Positions 49,484 through 62,275 of a DNA stretch of 64,000 nt are shown piece by piece. The notes beneath the pieces are model-generated. The model had not been told where the DNA came from and did no database searches. It saw nothing but the letters and a program-made list of their open reading frames with translations. The stretch spans positions 558,001 to 622,000 of the forward strand of contig JAJKFH010003493.1 in the NCBI GenBank assembly GCA_023333565.1, read 5' to 3'. Numbering within the stretch: position 1 is the stretch's first letter; each line of letters opens with the position of its first letter. A program made the position numbers and the translations under genes. The stretch is from Puffinus mauretanicus (lineage: Eukaryota > Chordata > Aves > Procellariiformes > Procellariidae).

Positions 49484-52229
49484 GTAGATATAGATCTATA
49501 ATCTCTATTTATGGACACAGGGAGCCCTAGATCCAGCTCCCTCCTTCATCTCAGGAAGAGACAGCTGGGCAAATGGTTGGCAGTAGGGTGTTTTATAGTT
49601 TAAACAACACATACAATCCGTAAATGCAATTCCTACCTGAGAAAATCCCATACTGTGTGCTGACTGACATGTCTCCCGAGGTCATTTTAAAAGCTACTTG
49701 TGTCCTATGGGTTTATTTTGTTGTAGAGCTGTTCTTTAATCTCCCAGTACCTATACATCAGGACCATGTACCATCTGTCAGTTAGCTGATGGGCTGAGGC
49801 AGGGTGATGGAGAGCAGAATGCGATGAGATTTCACTGCCTCTTGTCAGTCACTGGGAGGGGATGCGTGATTTTTCCCTGGTGGAACATATAATGAAAGGT
49901 TGCCCACCGCCGCATACTTAAGGCAGACAGCACGATGATGAGCTTCTCTGAATCTCAAACGATTTCAGCACACATTCAGGACTTTGGACCTCAGTGCAAG
50001 AATATATCCAGACCGCTAGAAATGTCATAGTCATTGACAAGACTCACTCAGGGACGAGGGAAGAAGCCATAGCTGAAGAAGCAAGAATTTTGGAGAAATG
50101 GCCTAGTCTCTTCTGAAGCTATATGAGACCACGTTTTCCTTTTTATTGTCGTTATTCGGTATTAACAAATAAGAGAGGAATTTAAAAATAGTTCATTGCC
50201 CGTTAAACACACAGAATAGTCTTCCATTCCAAACTCCCAAGGTTTCAGACCGCAGATGTTCTCCCCTGCTACAATGAATTCTAAAGAGCCTGACGGTGCC
50301 AGGACCCTTAGAGCTTTCTTGGCTTACCATTACTTCTATAGATTACATTTATGAAAACAAAGCAGGACAGTCTAAATGAACTGCTTTTCTAGGAGCAAAC
50401 ACAAGCAATGGCGCTGCTTGCCATGAAAGGAAGCATTTTCAGTATCTTTTTTGCATGTGATATGGCTTCGCTTCTCAGACCTAAGCAACCTGAAGTTTCC
50501 TATGCTGGGGCAGTCTACATTCCCAGAGTCCACCAGCCAACATGTAGGATTCTGTTGTTATAAAGAAAGCTTGCGTAAAGCATATTTGGAAATGCAGTAC
50601 CCTAGCAGGAGCTCTGGGAAACATTTGAGCCCAATGCCTCAGAGCTACAGGGGCAGAAAGAAGGCAACAGATGTAGAATTAAGTTGAACGCAGAGTTCTT
50701 GGTTCTGCAGTTACCAAAGTGAACGGGAGGAATGTAGAAAGGTAAGGGATTTATTTCAACCACGATCTCATTCCTTCTATGTTCCTGCTAATGCGCACAA
50801 GAATTTTGCAGTTTTGCTTTTCAATGGCTGCTGTTTCCATGGGCACAGAGGTAGTTCTGGTCTGCACAAAGGCAACTCCTCTGGCTGTCCACAAAAGGCA
50901 ATGGATATTTCTATCAATCAGTATTCTTACACCAATACAGTAGTATTCACTACTGTCTCCATACATAGCTACAGACCTTCCCCCCAAAAAACATTTGAAA
51001 AGGCAGCATGCTAGTTCTGTCAGGAGTGGTAAATTCATATAGACACGTGCTTAGAAAAGACCAATTTGTGCTTTATTTTTGCATGGTTGTGAGTGCGTGC
51101 TTTCTAAATGCACCCACATAGACCACAACATATGGCATACAGCTTTCGCAAATATCACATTGAGGGGGGACATTGAGGGAGTTCACTGGCGATGTGGCTG
51201 TTGTAACATCTCCAGAAACCAAGATCAATGGCCTTGTTCTTCTTCTCGCTCTGTAAGATGGTCCAATGATATGTGCTGCTTTTGTAGAAGAGACATCTGT
51301 GTTGCTTTTGTTTGCTAAGTGTATACAAGCAGCTTCATGTCATCATATGGGTGCACAGGCAATTAATCCTGGCATTCCCATTAGCTTGTGCAACACAAGT
51401 GAGACCAGGCTGCTTCTGCACTGTTACACTTGCAGGTTGAGCCAAACTTAACCTATCAGATCATAAGTATATTTGTACTTTATTTTGACGCATCCATTAC
51501 CAGTGATGAAAGCATCCTAATTTCACAGCTAATTCAATTCTAAATTTATCCTCATTCACATTCCCATGTAGACCAAGTCACTTCAATATGCATCCTTTGA
51601 CAGGGTTTCTTTCATAACTAAAGATCTCCAAATATTTAAATGCCCATGAGAAAACATGCCTTCTTTCAGGTGATGCCCAGTTTTGATAGTGATAACTTCT
51701 ACCTACTTCTTTTACCATTCGATGTCTTTTCTTAAAAAGCCCTCATACACCAGCATCATGCAATTGCATGAAAAAAACCTCTTTTTTTTTAGAAAAGGTA
51801 AAATTTAAGCCCTTATGAGTAGAAAACCAAATGACTCAAAGTCACAAGCAAATATAAAACATATCTATCTTAGAATTAAACAGCTTTGTGGGATTTTGAG
51901 GGGAGGGGACAGCCGCGTGATTCCCGATTGCTGTGACTGGCTTTCCTCAGAAGGGCAACCAGTTTTCACTGCCTGGGCAGAGTTGCGCATGGCTGCAGCT
52001 TCGCTGCTACAGTACCTAGGCTAATAGGGTGAGGTAAACGGGAACTCCTGCTGCCACTGCAGGGCAGGCGCGATCTAAGTCTATATTTAGAAGCCAAACC
52101 CAGAGCATTCGAAAACCCAGATAGAGTTTTCTGCCAACATCAGCGGGAAGGGAGTTGATGCCATGGTCTGTAATGTACATAAAGACAGTAAACTCTCCCG
52201 CTTGGGATTCTGTAAACTCTGTATTGTCC

Positions 52230-52510
52230 AAATTAACCTTTAACTGAGAGATAATTACTCTGAAGCAGGCTTATTTTCAGAGACATTCTTCAAATTTCTC
52301 ATTGGCTTCATTGTTTATGAATTATGTTGAATTTAGGCTCTAAGGCGGGAAAACAAAATACCCACTACCATTTCTCTATGCATATGAACAGCACACTTGC
52401 ATATTTGCTGTAGTGGTTGTACGAGAGATGGTGGGAGCTCTCTGCCTTTGATATCGTCTTAATGAACTCAGCATAATTGCCTTTGTGAAACAATGGCAAA
52501 GAGCACCACA
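52230..52510. promoter_or_regulatory. Candidate conserved element with SOX-like palindrome
   Basis: Repeat-free sequence with CATTGTTTATGAATTATG, CTTAATGAAC, GCATAATTGC and the near-perfect dyad at 52477-52499. Several SOX- and homeodomain-type words occur close together. Constraint is untested. Confidence 0.3.
52477..52499. promoter_or_regulatory. SOX-like inverted repeat
   Basis: Arms TTGCCTTTGT and ACAATGGCAA flank GAA, with one mismatch in ten pairs. Each arm contains a SOX-type core (CTTTGT, ACAATG). The arms point apart, unlike the usual SOXE dimer arrangement. Confidence 0.4.
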
Positions 52511-54689
52511 GGACTTAAATACAGCTCTACTTAAGCAAGGGCTGCTCTGGTAGCGTGCCAGCTTCCCATCTCCAGGTCCTTCATAACTCTGTCTCTCCCT
52601 CTTTCCAAAACACCACTTTTTTCTCCAAAATACAAGGCCAGGATCTCAGCTGATGTAAAATGATGCAGCCTCGTGTGATATTTACTAAGTCATCAGTCCA
52701 GAGGAGAAGAGACATAAGCATATCGCAGCCTTCTCCATGCTCCATACTCAGTTGTTCCAGCTGCCCAGCTCCCTCTGACGTCCACCAGCCCCGTGTACCA
52801 TGCAGTGCGGTTCGTTGGGTTCAGTGTCAATCTGCTGGGATGGGAAGGGAAATCTGCAGCTCTCATGGCAACTTTCCAAAGCAAAACACTTTCTTTAATT
52901 AAATATGAAAAACTGATTAGCACAGCACTTGATTAATCTCTATGTTTATTTGATTCTGCAGTTTAAGTTTTCAGTATGTTGCAATATTACAGGTTACCAG
53001 CACACAGCGGTATCGCACACACTAATAAACTGAGCGCAAGCAATATTTTGGGGTAACTACTTATTTGTGAATGCTCGGTCATTACTGTATTACAAAGTGA
53101 ATGTGACAGGCAAGATACAAAGAAATCATGCCTTTGTTGAAAGCTAAATTCATATCCGAAAACATCTCTCTGAAACTATGCACAGCGGGGTATACCTGTC
53201 ATCCCTAATTTGGCAGTCATGGGCTTGGCTGATTGTGATTTAGAATTCAAATATTCACTTTGTTAAGGGAAAAAAGAAGGCCAACTCTTTTAAACCTGGC
53301 AACTGAACTTAGATACTTAAATTTGAGTCTCATCAAAAGTGCCCTGGAATACGCTGCTCCTTTCATCTTTAATGGATTTCAAAGTGATTTCAGTAGACCC
53401 CTTTACTGAGAAAGCAACGCACAACAGGTCTCATACAACATCCAGTGAAACCAGTGACCGTTTTTGTGCAGATCCGATGAGTACTCAAGAGCAGGGCTGG
53501 GAACGGTGGGTATCTCCACGCTGTGACTTTTAATCCAGCTCTGACACCGCTAACACCAACTAAAAGTCTTCTGATGAAGCTGAGACAATCTGAGATATAC
53601 CATTGCATGATCAGAATGATTGTTTGTCTTTAGACTTGTCTCTAAATCACCTACGACCTTTGCATGCTATATAAATAAATTACAACCAGTATTTTAGCTT
53701 CTTTCAGACATAGCCATTATAAGAATGTCACTGACATTTTAGTCAGGATATTCTATTTAGTTTGAAATATGATAGGAGCCTAATGAGGTTTTAACCAAAG
53801 AAAGGCAAACGCTAAGAAGCCTGAATCCAAATATATCTAGGAAAATTAATGGAAAAAGCCTATAAAGGCTATATAGAGAGCAAGCTGATGGTACCTAATG
53901 TTGAGCACACCCTCCTTATCTGGAGCTCTAACAAAAAAAGCAATAGCAGGAGGACTATAGCAGTAGAGATTTTGCTCTGGCTGCAGTACATTTGCAGCAA
54001 GACTGAGTACTACAGTAAGGGCACACTGACCGCAGCTGGTAGGTCCTTGGCTGCAGGAACAGGATCAGATGTGGCAGGGTAAGACAACGCATGCCGCGGT
54101 ACGTTTTCCCTCAGGTGCCAGGTGAAACAAACCAGGGGATGAGCTGGATGTCCCGCATGACAGAGCACCGGCCGGTGCTTCCCCAGTGCAGAGCCCTTGC
54201 CCCACCGGGGCAGAACTAGCCGTGGAAGAAAACACTCTCCTGTCTTCTCACTTGCCTTTACCTAGCACGAGACAGGGTGCAGCAGCCTCCGTGTCTTTCT
54301 GCTGTTGTACTCTTTCATTTTTTATGGCTTACTACAGTATGGATCACAGTTCACATAACAACCAGCCACTCCTTTTGTTTCTGCTTGCGAAAGCTGAATA
54401 CAGAGGTCCTTCATACCATTAAATATCCATCAGTAAAATAACAGTGTAGTTAGTGAAGGATTAACATATTCAAAATATATATATGTTCTAAAGTTAATGA
54501 ATTTCTAAGTACAAGTCTCTCATATGACCATTGGTTAGAACAACCTAAGAGCCATGCTTGAGCAGTATAAATCAAATTAAATTAAATTAAAAACCAACTC
54601 TGAAGCTGTGTTTTTAAGTGGTGCCCCCATAAACATGTACAAAATTATAAAAACTAGGAATTAGGAACAAAACTCTGACTTGACATTCT

Positions 54690-54880
54690 TTTTCTTAATT
54701 TGAATTTAACTGGATTACACATGAATTACTAATTGGTGTTTCTAGTGACCCATGGTGATAATATGAGCTCTGTATTACAATGACCTGACATTTAATTAGT
54801 TTGTATGAGCAGATTATGCAAAGTTTTATCATAAAGTGATTTAAACTCATATTGCCCTTGGTAATGCAACATAGCAATAG
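54690..54880. promoter_or_regulatory. Candidate conserved AT-rich element
   Basis: Contains TTTAATTAGTTTG, the octamer-like ATTATGCAAAG and TTTTATCATAAAG within 80 bp and no repeat similarity. This is a texture-based call. Confidence 0.3.
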
Positions 54881-57042
54881 TGAAGGCTACGCATTGGTAC
54901 AAACATAAAATTTCAAAGAGAATCCATTAAAAGAAAAATCAATTGATTAAATGTAAAATGGAAACAAGCTCTGCAGAGTATTAGGTACTAAATTCTATTC
55001 CTCCAAGCTTCAAACTTTGTAATCATCAACTTGAACTATGTAAAACAAGTATTAGCCACACTAACTCAGCTTGTATATTACTTGCAATTCAAAAAATTTC
55101 CAGAGAGCTCCACTAGACATTTACATATGAGTTACAAAACCGACTAGTCTAGAAATGGTTTTGTGTGGGAAGCATTTGCCTGACTGGTCCTCATATGGAG
55201 TAACAGCAGCAATTTTGGCCACCTTAAAACACTCCGAAATGGGTAGGGGAATAGGCTGGGATGGACATCACACTGCAGGAGGAAAAAAAAGAAATCACTC
55301 TGTGACAAAGTATCTTCCCAACAAGCTGAGAATGTCTCTGAAGAGCTAATAGCAAGCTCAAACAACATAAAGCTACCAGAAAGAGGCACAGATGCCACTG
55401 AAGACCATGCACCACTTAATTTACCGCTATCCGTCACTGTAGTATCTGATACAAATCAATAACAAAAATGTTGGCCCTTTCTGACTTCATTTACCCTTTC
55501 AGGGCATGTTCTGATGGGAGCTGAAATTTTGTTTTGAGATTTTAATTTTTTTTTTTTTAAGTTCTTAAAGATTTATTAGGGAAGAGGGAAGTATTGATTT
55601 GGAGAAATCCCACTCTTACGTTGAAAAGATTTTCCTCCTACTGAAGAGGAATTTACCTAGATTACAGAGTTCCTACAGGTTTCGCCTTTACCTAATAACC
55701 TCTAAAACGTGTTTCCTTGCTGAACCGTTTGATTGAGACCATATACGGCTGCTTGTTAAAATTTTGGGCATTTCTACAGAGAAATGAGTCCAGGCTCCGG
55801 AGGAAATTCTTGCTTGTCTAGAACAGTATGGAGTAAGAAAGGGAGGCCAAATGTCAGTTTTGCAGCCAACTATTAGGGACACACTATGACATTGCCAAAT
55901 AACCGAGACAGTTGTTGAGCAATAACCCAAGGCCTGCCATTGGAAAGCAGATGCTGATCTTTGGTACGGAAAAGCGAGTGATCAGATAGTCAGGCTGTGC
56001 TGAGGATCAGTATCTTCATTTTTGTTGCTTCTGTGCCAGGAAGGATCATTTGATCTGCAGGTCCTTCCTGGCGAGGCTCACACAGGAACCCTCTCGCAGG
56101 GGCCAACCTGATGTAGTCTGAAACGTTTGGCTTAGTAAGTCTTTGAGGGAATATTTCCACTTTGTATTTCTTTCTCAGGGGGGGTGTGTGTCTATGTATC
56201 TTTCTAGTTTCCCATTTCCATCAGTCTTCATAAATGAACATACACTCTCAAAAATTATCATTCCTGATGACCTTTTTGACCTTATATCTGTCAGGATCCA
56301 TCAAGACACCTGGAAGACAGGAGCAGCCGGTCTGATTTGAAAATGACCTGAATACTTGGTAGTGTCCACTAGCTCCTCCAAACCACAGAAACCAAGTGTC
56401 TGTAAATCCAGCACATTGCCTGCAGCTAGGAAGCTTTTTCCAGGACAAAGTGTGGCACACCCTGCACTTGTCACCTGTAAGTTATGTACCAGCTGCTCCC
56501 AGATCCCTGTGCCGCAGGTCATCTTTGCCACCGGTGCTGCTCGGTGCAGAGCCGGGCTCCTGCCCAAGCAGACCGTTCCTTTCGTCAGTGCTGCGTATGA
56601 GCACACTTCCACAGCCTGGGCTGCAGGAGCGCAGCTGCCCCCCTACAGGATGGTACATCTCCCCCAAAACAGCTCCAACATACCTTAGCAGCACCCCAGA
56701 GGCCACCTTGCCTCCAGCAGGGCTTACTATGTCTGCCTTGGTGGCAGCCACGCCAACCCTGAGCTGCCCTCTTTAAACACATCCTCACTTTTCAGCACTG
56801 CAGCCAGCCAGCCCCTTCCTGCCTCTGGTAAAGGAAAGCTGACCTTACAGGAATTAACTTTATTTTTGAGTTAGTCTCCTCTACAGCCCCCTGGAGAAGA
56901 GGGAACAAATAACCAAGAACCTGCATGTCGCAGACCACTGCAGCCATACGGTTTGCCATGCCCATCTGCCCAGCGCCAGAGGAGTTTAACTTCTTCCAAG
57001 GAAAACACAAGAAACGAAAAACCTACAAGAACTTGCGCACTC

Positions 57043-57121
57043 ACTTGCCATTACTCTTACAAGTACAAGGGTACTTCATTCATTTGCCCTTACTCTTACA
57101 AAGATGTCTGTACTTCATTGA
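57043..57121. repeat. Diverged tandem duplication, period 40 bp
   Basis: TTACTCTTACAA and GTACTTCATT occur in both units in the same order, with the rest diverged. It is an old local duplication. Confidence 0.75.
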
Positions 57122-57269
57122 GTCAAGGCTGATAATTTCCAAAACCATCTACTGGCAACACCGTATCAGTGTCATCCATTTCTCATTAGATATTAAGTCC
57201 TTAAAACGTACCGCTGGCTTTGAAAACTCCATGCAAAGTGTGTATCTGCAAATTGTTTGTAATATTTGA

Positions 57270-57365
57270 AATCTACCCTACAGCCTGAGCTTGAAAATTG
57301 CACACAGCTAAAGTCTACCTCTATTACTCATTGACTTCAATGAGACTATTCATGCAAAAGGTCCA
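57270..57365. repeat. Possible fragment of an ancient amniote repeat
   Basis: CATTGACTTCAATGAGACTA followed by TTCATGC matches, from memory, a short core of a repeat common in turtles and crocodilians. Only about 50 bp is convincing. Confidence 0.3.
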
Positions 57366-58794
57366 AGGCAGTTTTAGGGCTTTTGGTAATACGTGTGTAC
57401 ATATATCTTTTTACTTTTAAAAATGAAGAGGGATTTCGGAATAAGCGTGAAGATCATAAAGTGGGCAAAAATTTTTTTAAACCACCACCAAAGCGCAATC
57501 ATGCTGGAAGAAGCTGACAAATTTCAGCAGCTCTTTTTCATTAAAGTACATTACTTTAAACAAAACCCCCCAAGGCAAGCTCTGTGAGAAGTTTGCCATG
57601 ATGGGAATATACTCATGTGAAAGAAATATAGCACAATCTAGCACATTCATAGAAATGTCACTTTTAAATATAAAGTCCATTATTCATTATTAAAAGAAAT
57701 GGATACATATGTGAGAAAAACACCCATCTTGTGGCTACATGCCTGGCAGCGGCTTATATTCTTTGCAGAGTATTTTACATCCACAATAAATGTGAAAAAG
57801 ACATGTATATATCTAGCTTTTAGGATGTTTCTTCAGGTTTATCGTCGTTGGGAAATAGCTGCGTCTGATTCAAGAAGAAAAGAAAGCTACATTTATCGTG
57901 TAAGTTAAAGTGCCAGGAAATTCAAAGATGTGGGAATGCTGGACAAGTTGAAACACAAATGGCAAGGGCTGTGTTATGCTGTAAGACACAGGGTACCCCC
58001 CAATAACAGAGGGGCATTGTCAAGAGCTTGACAAAACAGATTTCATAAAATAAAGTGGTGTAAGTCTGATTTCATTACAGTTACAGCAGTTTACGATGCA
58101 AGGTATTGCCTCAGCATTTTGTGGGGAATTATTTTGGTCTCCTGTTCAGAACTAGCCAGAAAGATAGATGGATGTTAATAGCACTGATGCACAAGCAAGT
58201 TATCAGAGTGCATCTATGTTAATTGCTGTTGTATTTCTTAACCCATAGCAGGGCAATGCAAACATTGAAAAACAGTCACTTGTGCCAGAGAATACATATT
58301 TAACCAATACATCAGGTCAACACTCAGATTTTTCTTCTGCAGAATATTCCCACTGTTAAAATTTACAAATGACAGGTGCTCTGAAGTTTTCCATAGTAAA
58401 GACATTTTAAAGAACATCATTAATATTTTTTAAGCCCCTTTTTCCCCTGAAATTGCACAGGTGGCAGCTCCTTAAGCCCTGGTGGTCCTCTCCAGCTGTG
58501 GAGTGAAACAGGGCTTGGAGACTGGTGGCAGGTTTTCTGGTTCCAGAAGTTTCTCAAAACACACTGCCTTGAAGTGTGACAATTTCAACACGTTGGGGCT
58601 TTTTTTCCTTCCCTCCAACAACGAAAGGAAACTCATACCTAGGGAATGAAGAGAGAGTGGAAGGAGACAGAATTCACTGTGGATTGTTTGTTCCCATCCC
58701 AGATGGAAGGAAAAGTTAAATAGAAATACTTTTTTGCTGCACCTGACTCAATGGAAGGTCTGACGATGAAGAGGTTGATTCTGCAACCATTATC

Positions 58795-58852
58795 TTCAGA
58801 GTTGAACTACTTGGTTAGATTCAGAGTTGAACTTTGGTTGAACTACTTGGAG
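58795..58852. repeat. Local direct duplication
   Basis: TTCAGAGTTGAACT occurs twice, and GTTGAACTACTTGG also twice, interleaved over 58 bp. It looks like a slipped duplication. Confidence 0.75.
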
Positions 58853-60089
58853 ACTCACTTGCACGAGGTTTACGTATGTGAACATGTACTGGAAGTGAAG
58901 TGCACACTGTCTTGCACACAGGATAGTATCAAAGGGCTAGAGTAATCACCAGAAAACCCTGCCTCCGCAATATCATACATCAATATGTGTGCTCAATATG
59001 TGACAGCAATAGTCAGGGCCTCTGTTAAAATCAGCAGCAGCTTTTGCTCAGGTAGGAGCACCAGACTAACTTAGCAGATGATGCACGGAAGGGCAGGCTG
59101 GTTTCTGGGGGCGCATGAGGCACCAGATGACTCAAAAGATCATTTTGAGCAGTTGCAGAGAGCCAGCGCCTGTTGGGGAGAGCAGCAAGGATCCACTTGC
59201 TTCAGCAACATGGATCGGCTTCGAAACATCTAACCACCCAGCCACCTTACTCTGCTGCGTTCAGGAAATTGTTACTCAGCTTGTAAAGGTGGCCTGTCCA
59301 ACATCTCCAGTGCTTGGCTTTACAACGGCCCGGTGCAGCTTGCATTCAGCCACCTCTCTGACAATACAGACACACTGTGACATCGCCTACTATGTCACTG
59401 GACCTCTTCTTTCAGAGTGCGTGGGCTGAATACATGATGAAGTTTTGGACATTCCTGCTTGGTATGGTTTTTCCCCAAGATGAGGAACGGTTAGAGGAGC
59501 CAGGTCCTCTCACCGACATCTCAAGAAGCTCTAGCCCTCAAGTGGTACGTTGGAGGAGGATGAGCAACAGGCTGCTTGAAACCTGCCTTGGGAAAGCAAG
59601 AAGTTGTTTTTAACCACTTAGCTAGAAACTAATCCATTGCCTTTCTGGGACTCATAGTCCTTTCTCCACCTTTGCATTTGTGGCACAAGTGAAAGCCTGG
59701 CTTTAAACTGCATTGAGATTTTGGTGGGCTGCCAGCACTTCTTGGAGCACACAAGGCAACAAAGCAAAGTGGCCATTTTTAATATTTGATATCTCAGGAC
59801 AAGCTGGATGTCATTCTATGGAACAGGAGGAAAAATAACAACAAAAAGGAGCATTTCCTTAGCCAAAGGGCATCCTTCATGCTGCATATCAATGACTCAC
59901 TGCAAACGGGAGAAAGACAGGAACTTCTCAAAGAAAAGGCTGCAAGCATCTTTTTTAATGGAAAGCTTTAAGCAGCTTAAAAGTAGGCACTGCTAGCAAC
60001 TCCCCCTATAAAACATGGAAAATAAATCAGTTAATCTGGAAAAAATATACAAACCCAATAAAGAAAGGAAAAGCTTCTGAACGAATCTA

Positions 60090-60300
60090 TTAAAACTAAG
60101 CGCCGCTGATCTCGCACAGGCACTGCTCCTGATTACAACTGGAAAGCTGAGTTTGCTACAGCGTTGTTGTTTCACTCTTGTGATTCTGAAGGTGTGCGAA
60201 GGGCGGAGAGACAGAGGCTGAGTTTTAATAGGAATTACATCTAAACTGCTCATCACTAAAGGCGGAATGTAATCACTTAGTACAACTAAGGACACCGGCG
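60090..60300. promoter_or_regulatory. Candidate conserved non-coding element
   Basis: The block contains CTGATTACAAC, GTTGTTGTTTCAC, GGAATTACATC and GGAATGTAATCAC (paired TAATC-type words) and several CpG in a non-repeat context. It is a possible OTX- or homeodomain-type enhancer, from texture only. Confidence 0.3.
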
Positions 60301-61059
60301 GAAGATGGTGAAAAAATTCTTAAGTCAAAGTGTTGTCAAAGTGATAGCTCTATTGCCATGAGAACAAAGCTGCAGGAACAAATCTCTGCCACAGCTAGAT
60401 CCTGACACATTAGGGTCCTTGAAAAAACAAAGAGGTAGATTTAAAAGCTTCATTCATTCAGTCGCTCCCATACATTTATAAAGTGCAAAAACAAGGCAGA
60501 ATATGTGTCACAGATTCATGAGCCTAAGCATAAACCTGCTTGCTGTAACTATGTACTGTTTCTCATCCTAGTTAGGCCGACCAGAAGTTCTCTTGCCCAG
60601 CTGAGGAGGAGAAGCCTATGATCCCAAAGCACTGAAAAACGAAATCATTCCCTGTGGCCTGAATGAACCAGGTTCAAGAGGCAGCCAGAGATGGAGGCCA
60701 GCCAGCCAGTACAAATTTTGTAGCTAGCTGACAAGGACCTCGAAATTCGGGAAATCTGGAAATCAAGTACATGTTAAGCACAGATTCTGCTGCTGACAAG
60801 CATATCCACAACAAAATGCAAGCAGATGGGCAGACAAATGCATATATGTATCCAGATATATGAAGGAAACCTTGATAAAATGGTTTCACTTTTTCAAATA
60901 CCTTGAGTAGACTTACAGATTAATCAATGTAACTTCAAATCCCAGAAAGATATCGAACAAAATTAAATTAGTTGCAAGCAGGAATTAAGCAGACGAGGAA
61001 AGTTATAAACAAACATAAATTACTCACATACATAACATATCCAACAAACCAATTTTATT

Positions 61060-62275
61060 CCATGACAGGATGGGTCTTATGGAGAATTAAAAAGCAGTGG
61101 CTGTACTAGGTCTTGACTTTAGTAAGGGTTTTGATACTCGTTCACAAATTTATCATAAACAAGACAATCAACTAAGGTTTAGGTGAAACTGTTCAGTGTG
61201 GTTCATGACTATTTGAAAAATCACACAAGCAGTGCTTCACTGCCAAATAGGAAAGCTAAATTAAGTGCAGGAACCTGTTTTCATTCTGGGACTTTTCAAT
61301 ATTTTCATTAATAATTTGGTATGGTGAAAGATAAAACACCAGGTCTGAAGAGAGTATTGAGCTGGGAAAGTACAACAGATCCTTTAGAGGAGAGACTTAG
61401 GGCTCAAAGCAATCTTGAGAAAGAGGAAAAAGTGTCTGAGAAAATGAGGATGCACTTTAACAAGTATGAAGTAGCAGACTATGAAATGTGCCAATTGCAT
61501 ATACATATATACATCTGCGCAGCTGACAAAAGACATAAGACAGGAAACAACTGGAGAGGCAGCGGCGGGTCTTCAGAAAAGGATTTGGGAATCATAATTG
61601 ATGACAAACTGAATGCAAGTCAAGAATATTTTGCTTTTGAGAGAAAGCAAATATCAAAGGGGGATATATAAACAGGAGTGCTGCTCATAAGACAGCTGAA
61701 GTAAACCTTCTGCTTTGCTAAGAAGTGGTAAGGCTTCCGCAGCTGGAGTACTGCAGCCGGGTTTGGGCACAGTATCTAATGCAAGAACAACATAGGCCAA
61801 CTGGAAGGAGTTCAGATGAAAAGAATTATCACCAGAGGTCTCGAAACCTATCCTCGGAGGAAAGTCGGGGAGAAGCAGAGTTGTTTAGTCTAAAAATAAA
61901 GATGTCTGAAGGGAGACACGATAACAATCTTCAAATATAGAAAAAGGCTGCTAGAAAGAGAATAGAAATAAGCCCTTTTCCATGTTTGCTAAGGGTAGGA
62001 GGTGTAGCAATAGGCTGAAACGGCAGCAAGGGAGATTGAGGTTAGACTTTAGAAAGCGCTTTCTAAGGATAAGGTAAGGATAGCTAAGCCCTGGAAGAGC
62101 TGGCCTGCAGAGATCCTGTGATCGTCATTATTTCAGCCTTTAAAGAACAGCTATATAGACATTTGTCTGAAATATATCAGTTGTATCTGTACTGTTTTGG
62201 GGCAGGTGGATGGACTGAATGACCTCTCCTTTACAGCCTTCTCTTCTTTCAACTTTCACTGTAACTATGAAAAAT
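61060..62275 (+). mobile_element. Strongly decayed CR1 element with RT relic
   Basis: Scattered but collinear matches to CR1 ORF2 remain. 'DFSKGFDT' (near 61115-61138, motif A) is followed by 'LGLFNIFINN' (near 61286-61315, just after motif B), 'LGIIIDDKLN' (near 61590-61620), 'LPQLEYCSRVWA' (near 61730-61770) and a 3' tail with GGACTGAATGACCTCT, ending near CTATGA at 62268. The catalytic FADD motif is lost in a rearranged stretch at 61320-61560. Frames are broken throughout; open pieces at 61321-61671 and 61725-61940 are leftovers, not genes. It is far older than the 35.4-kb copy. Confidence 0.85.

Larger units (their letters stand above)
54881..61059. other. Unique sequence; no gene seen
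   Basis: A frame without ATG at 55247-55462 and the GC-rich patch at 56340-56790 were examined and not called as genes. Frames at 59115-59429 and 59377-59613 are likewise unrecognised. Two local duplications and an element near 60.1-60.3 kb are listed separately. Confidence 0.55.

Noticed and set aside
53280..53340. CTTAGATACTTAAATTTGAG as a fragment of an old reptile-type repeat
   Set aside because: Only about 20 bases resemble the remembered core, which is not enough to call.
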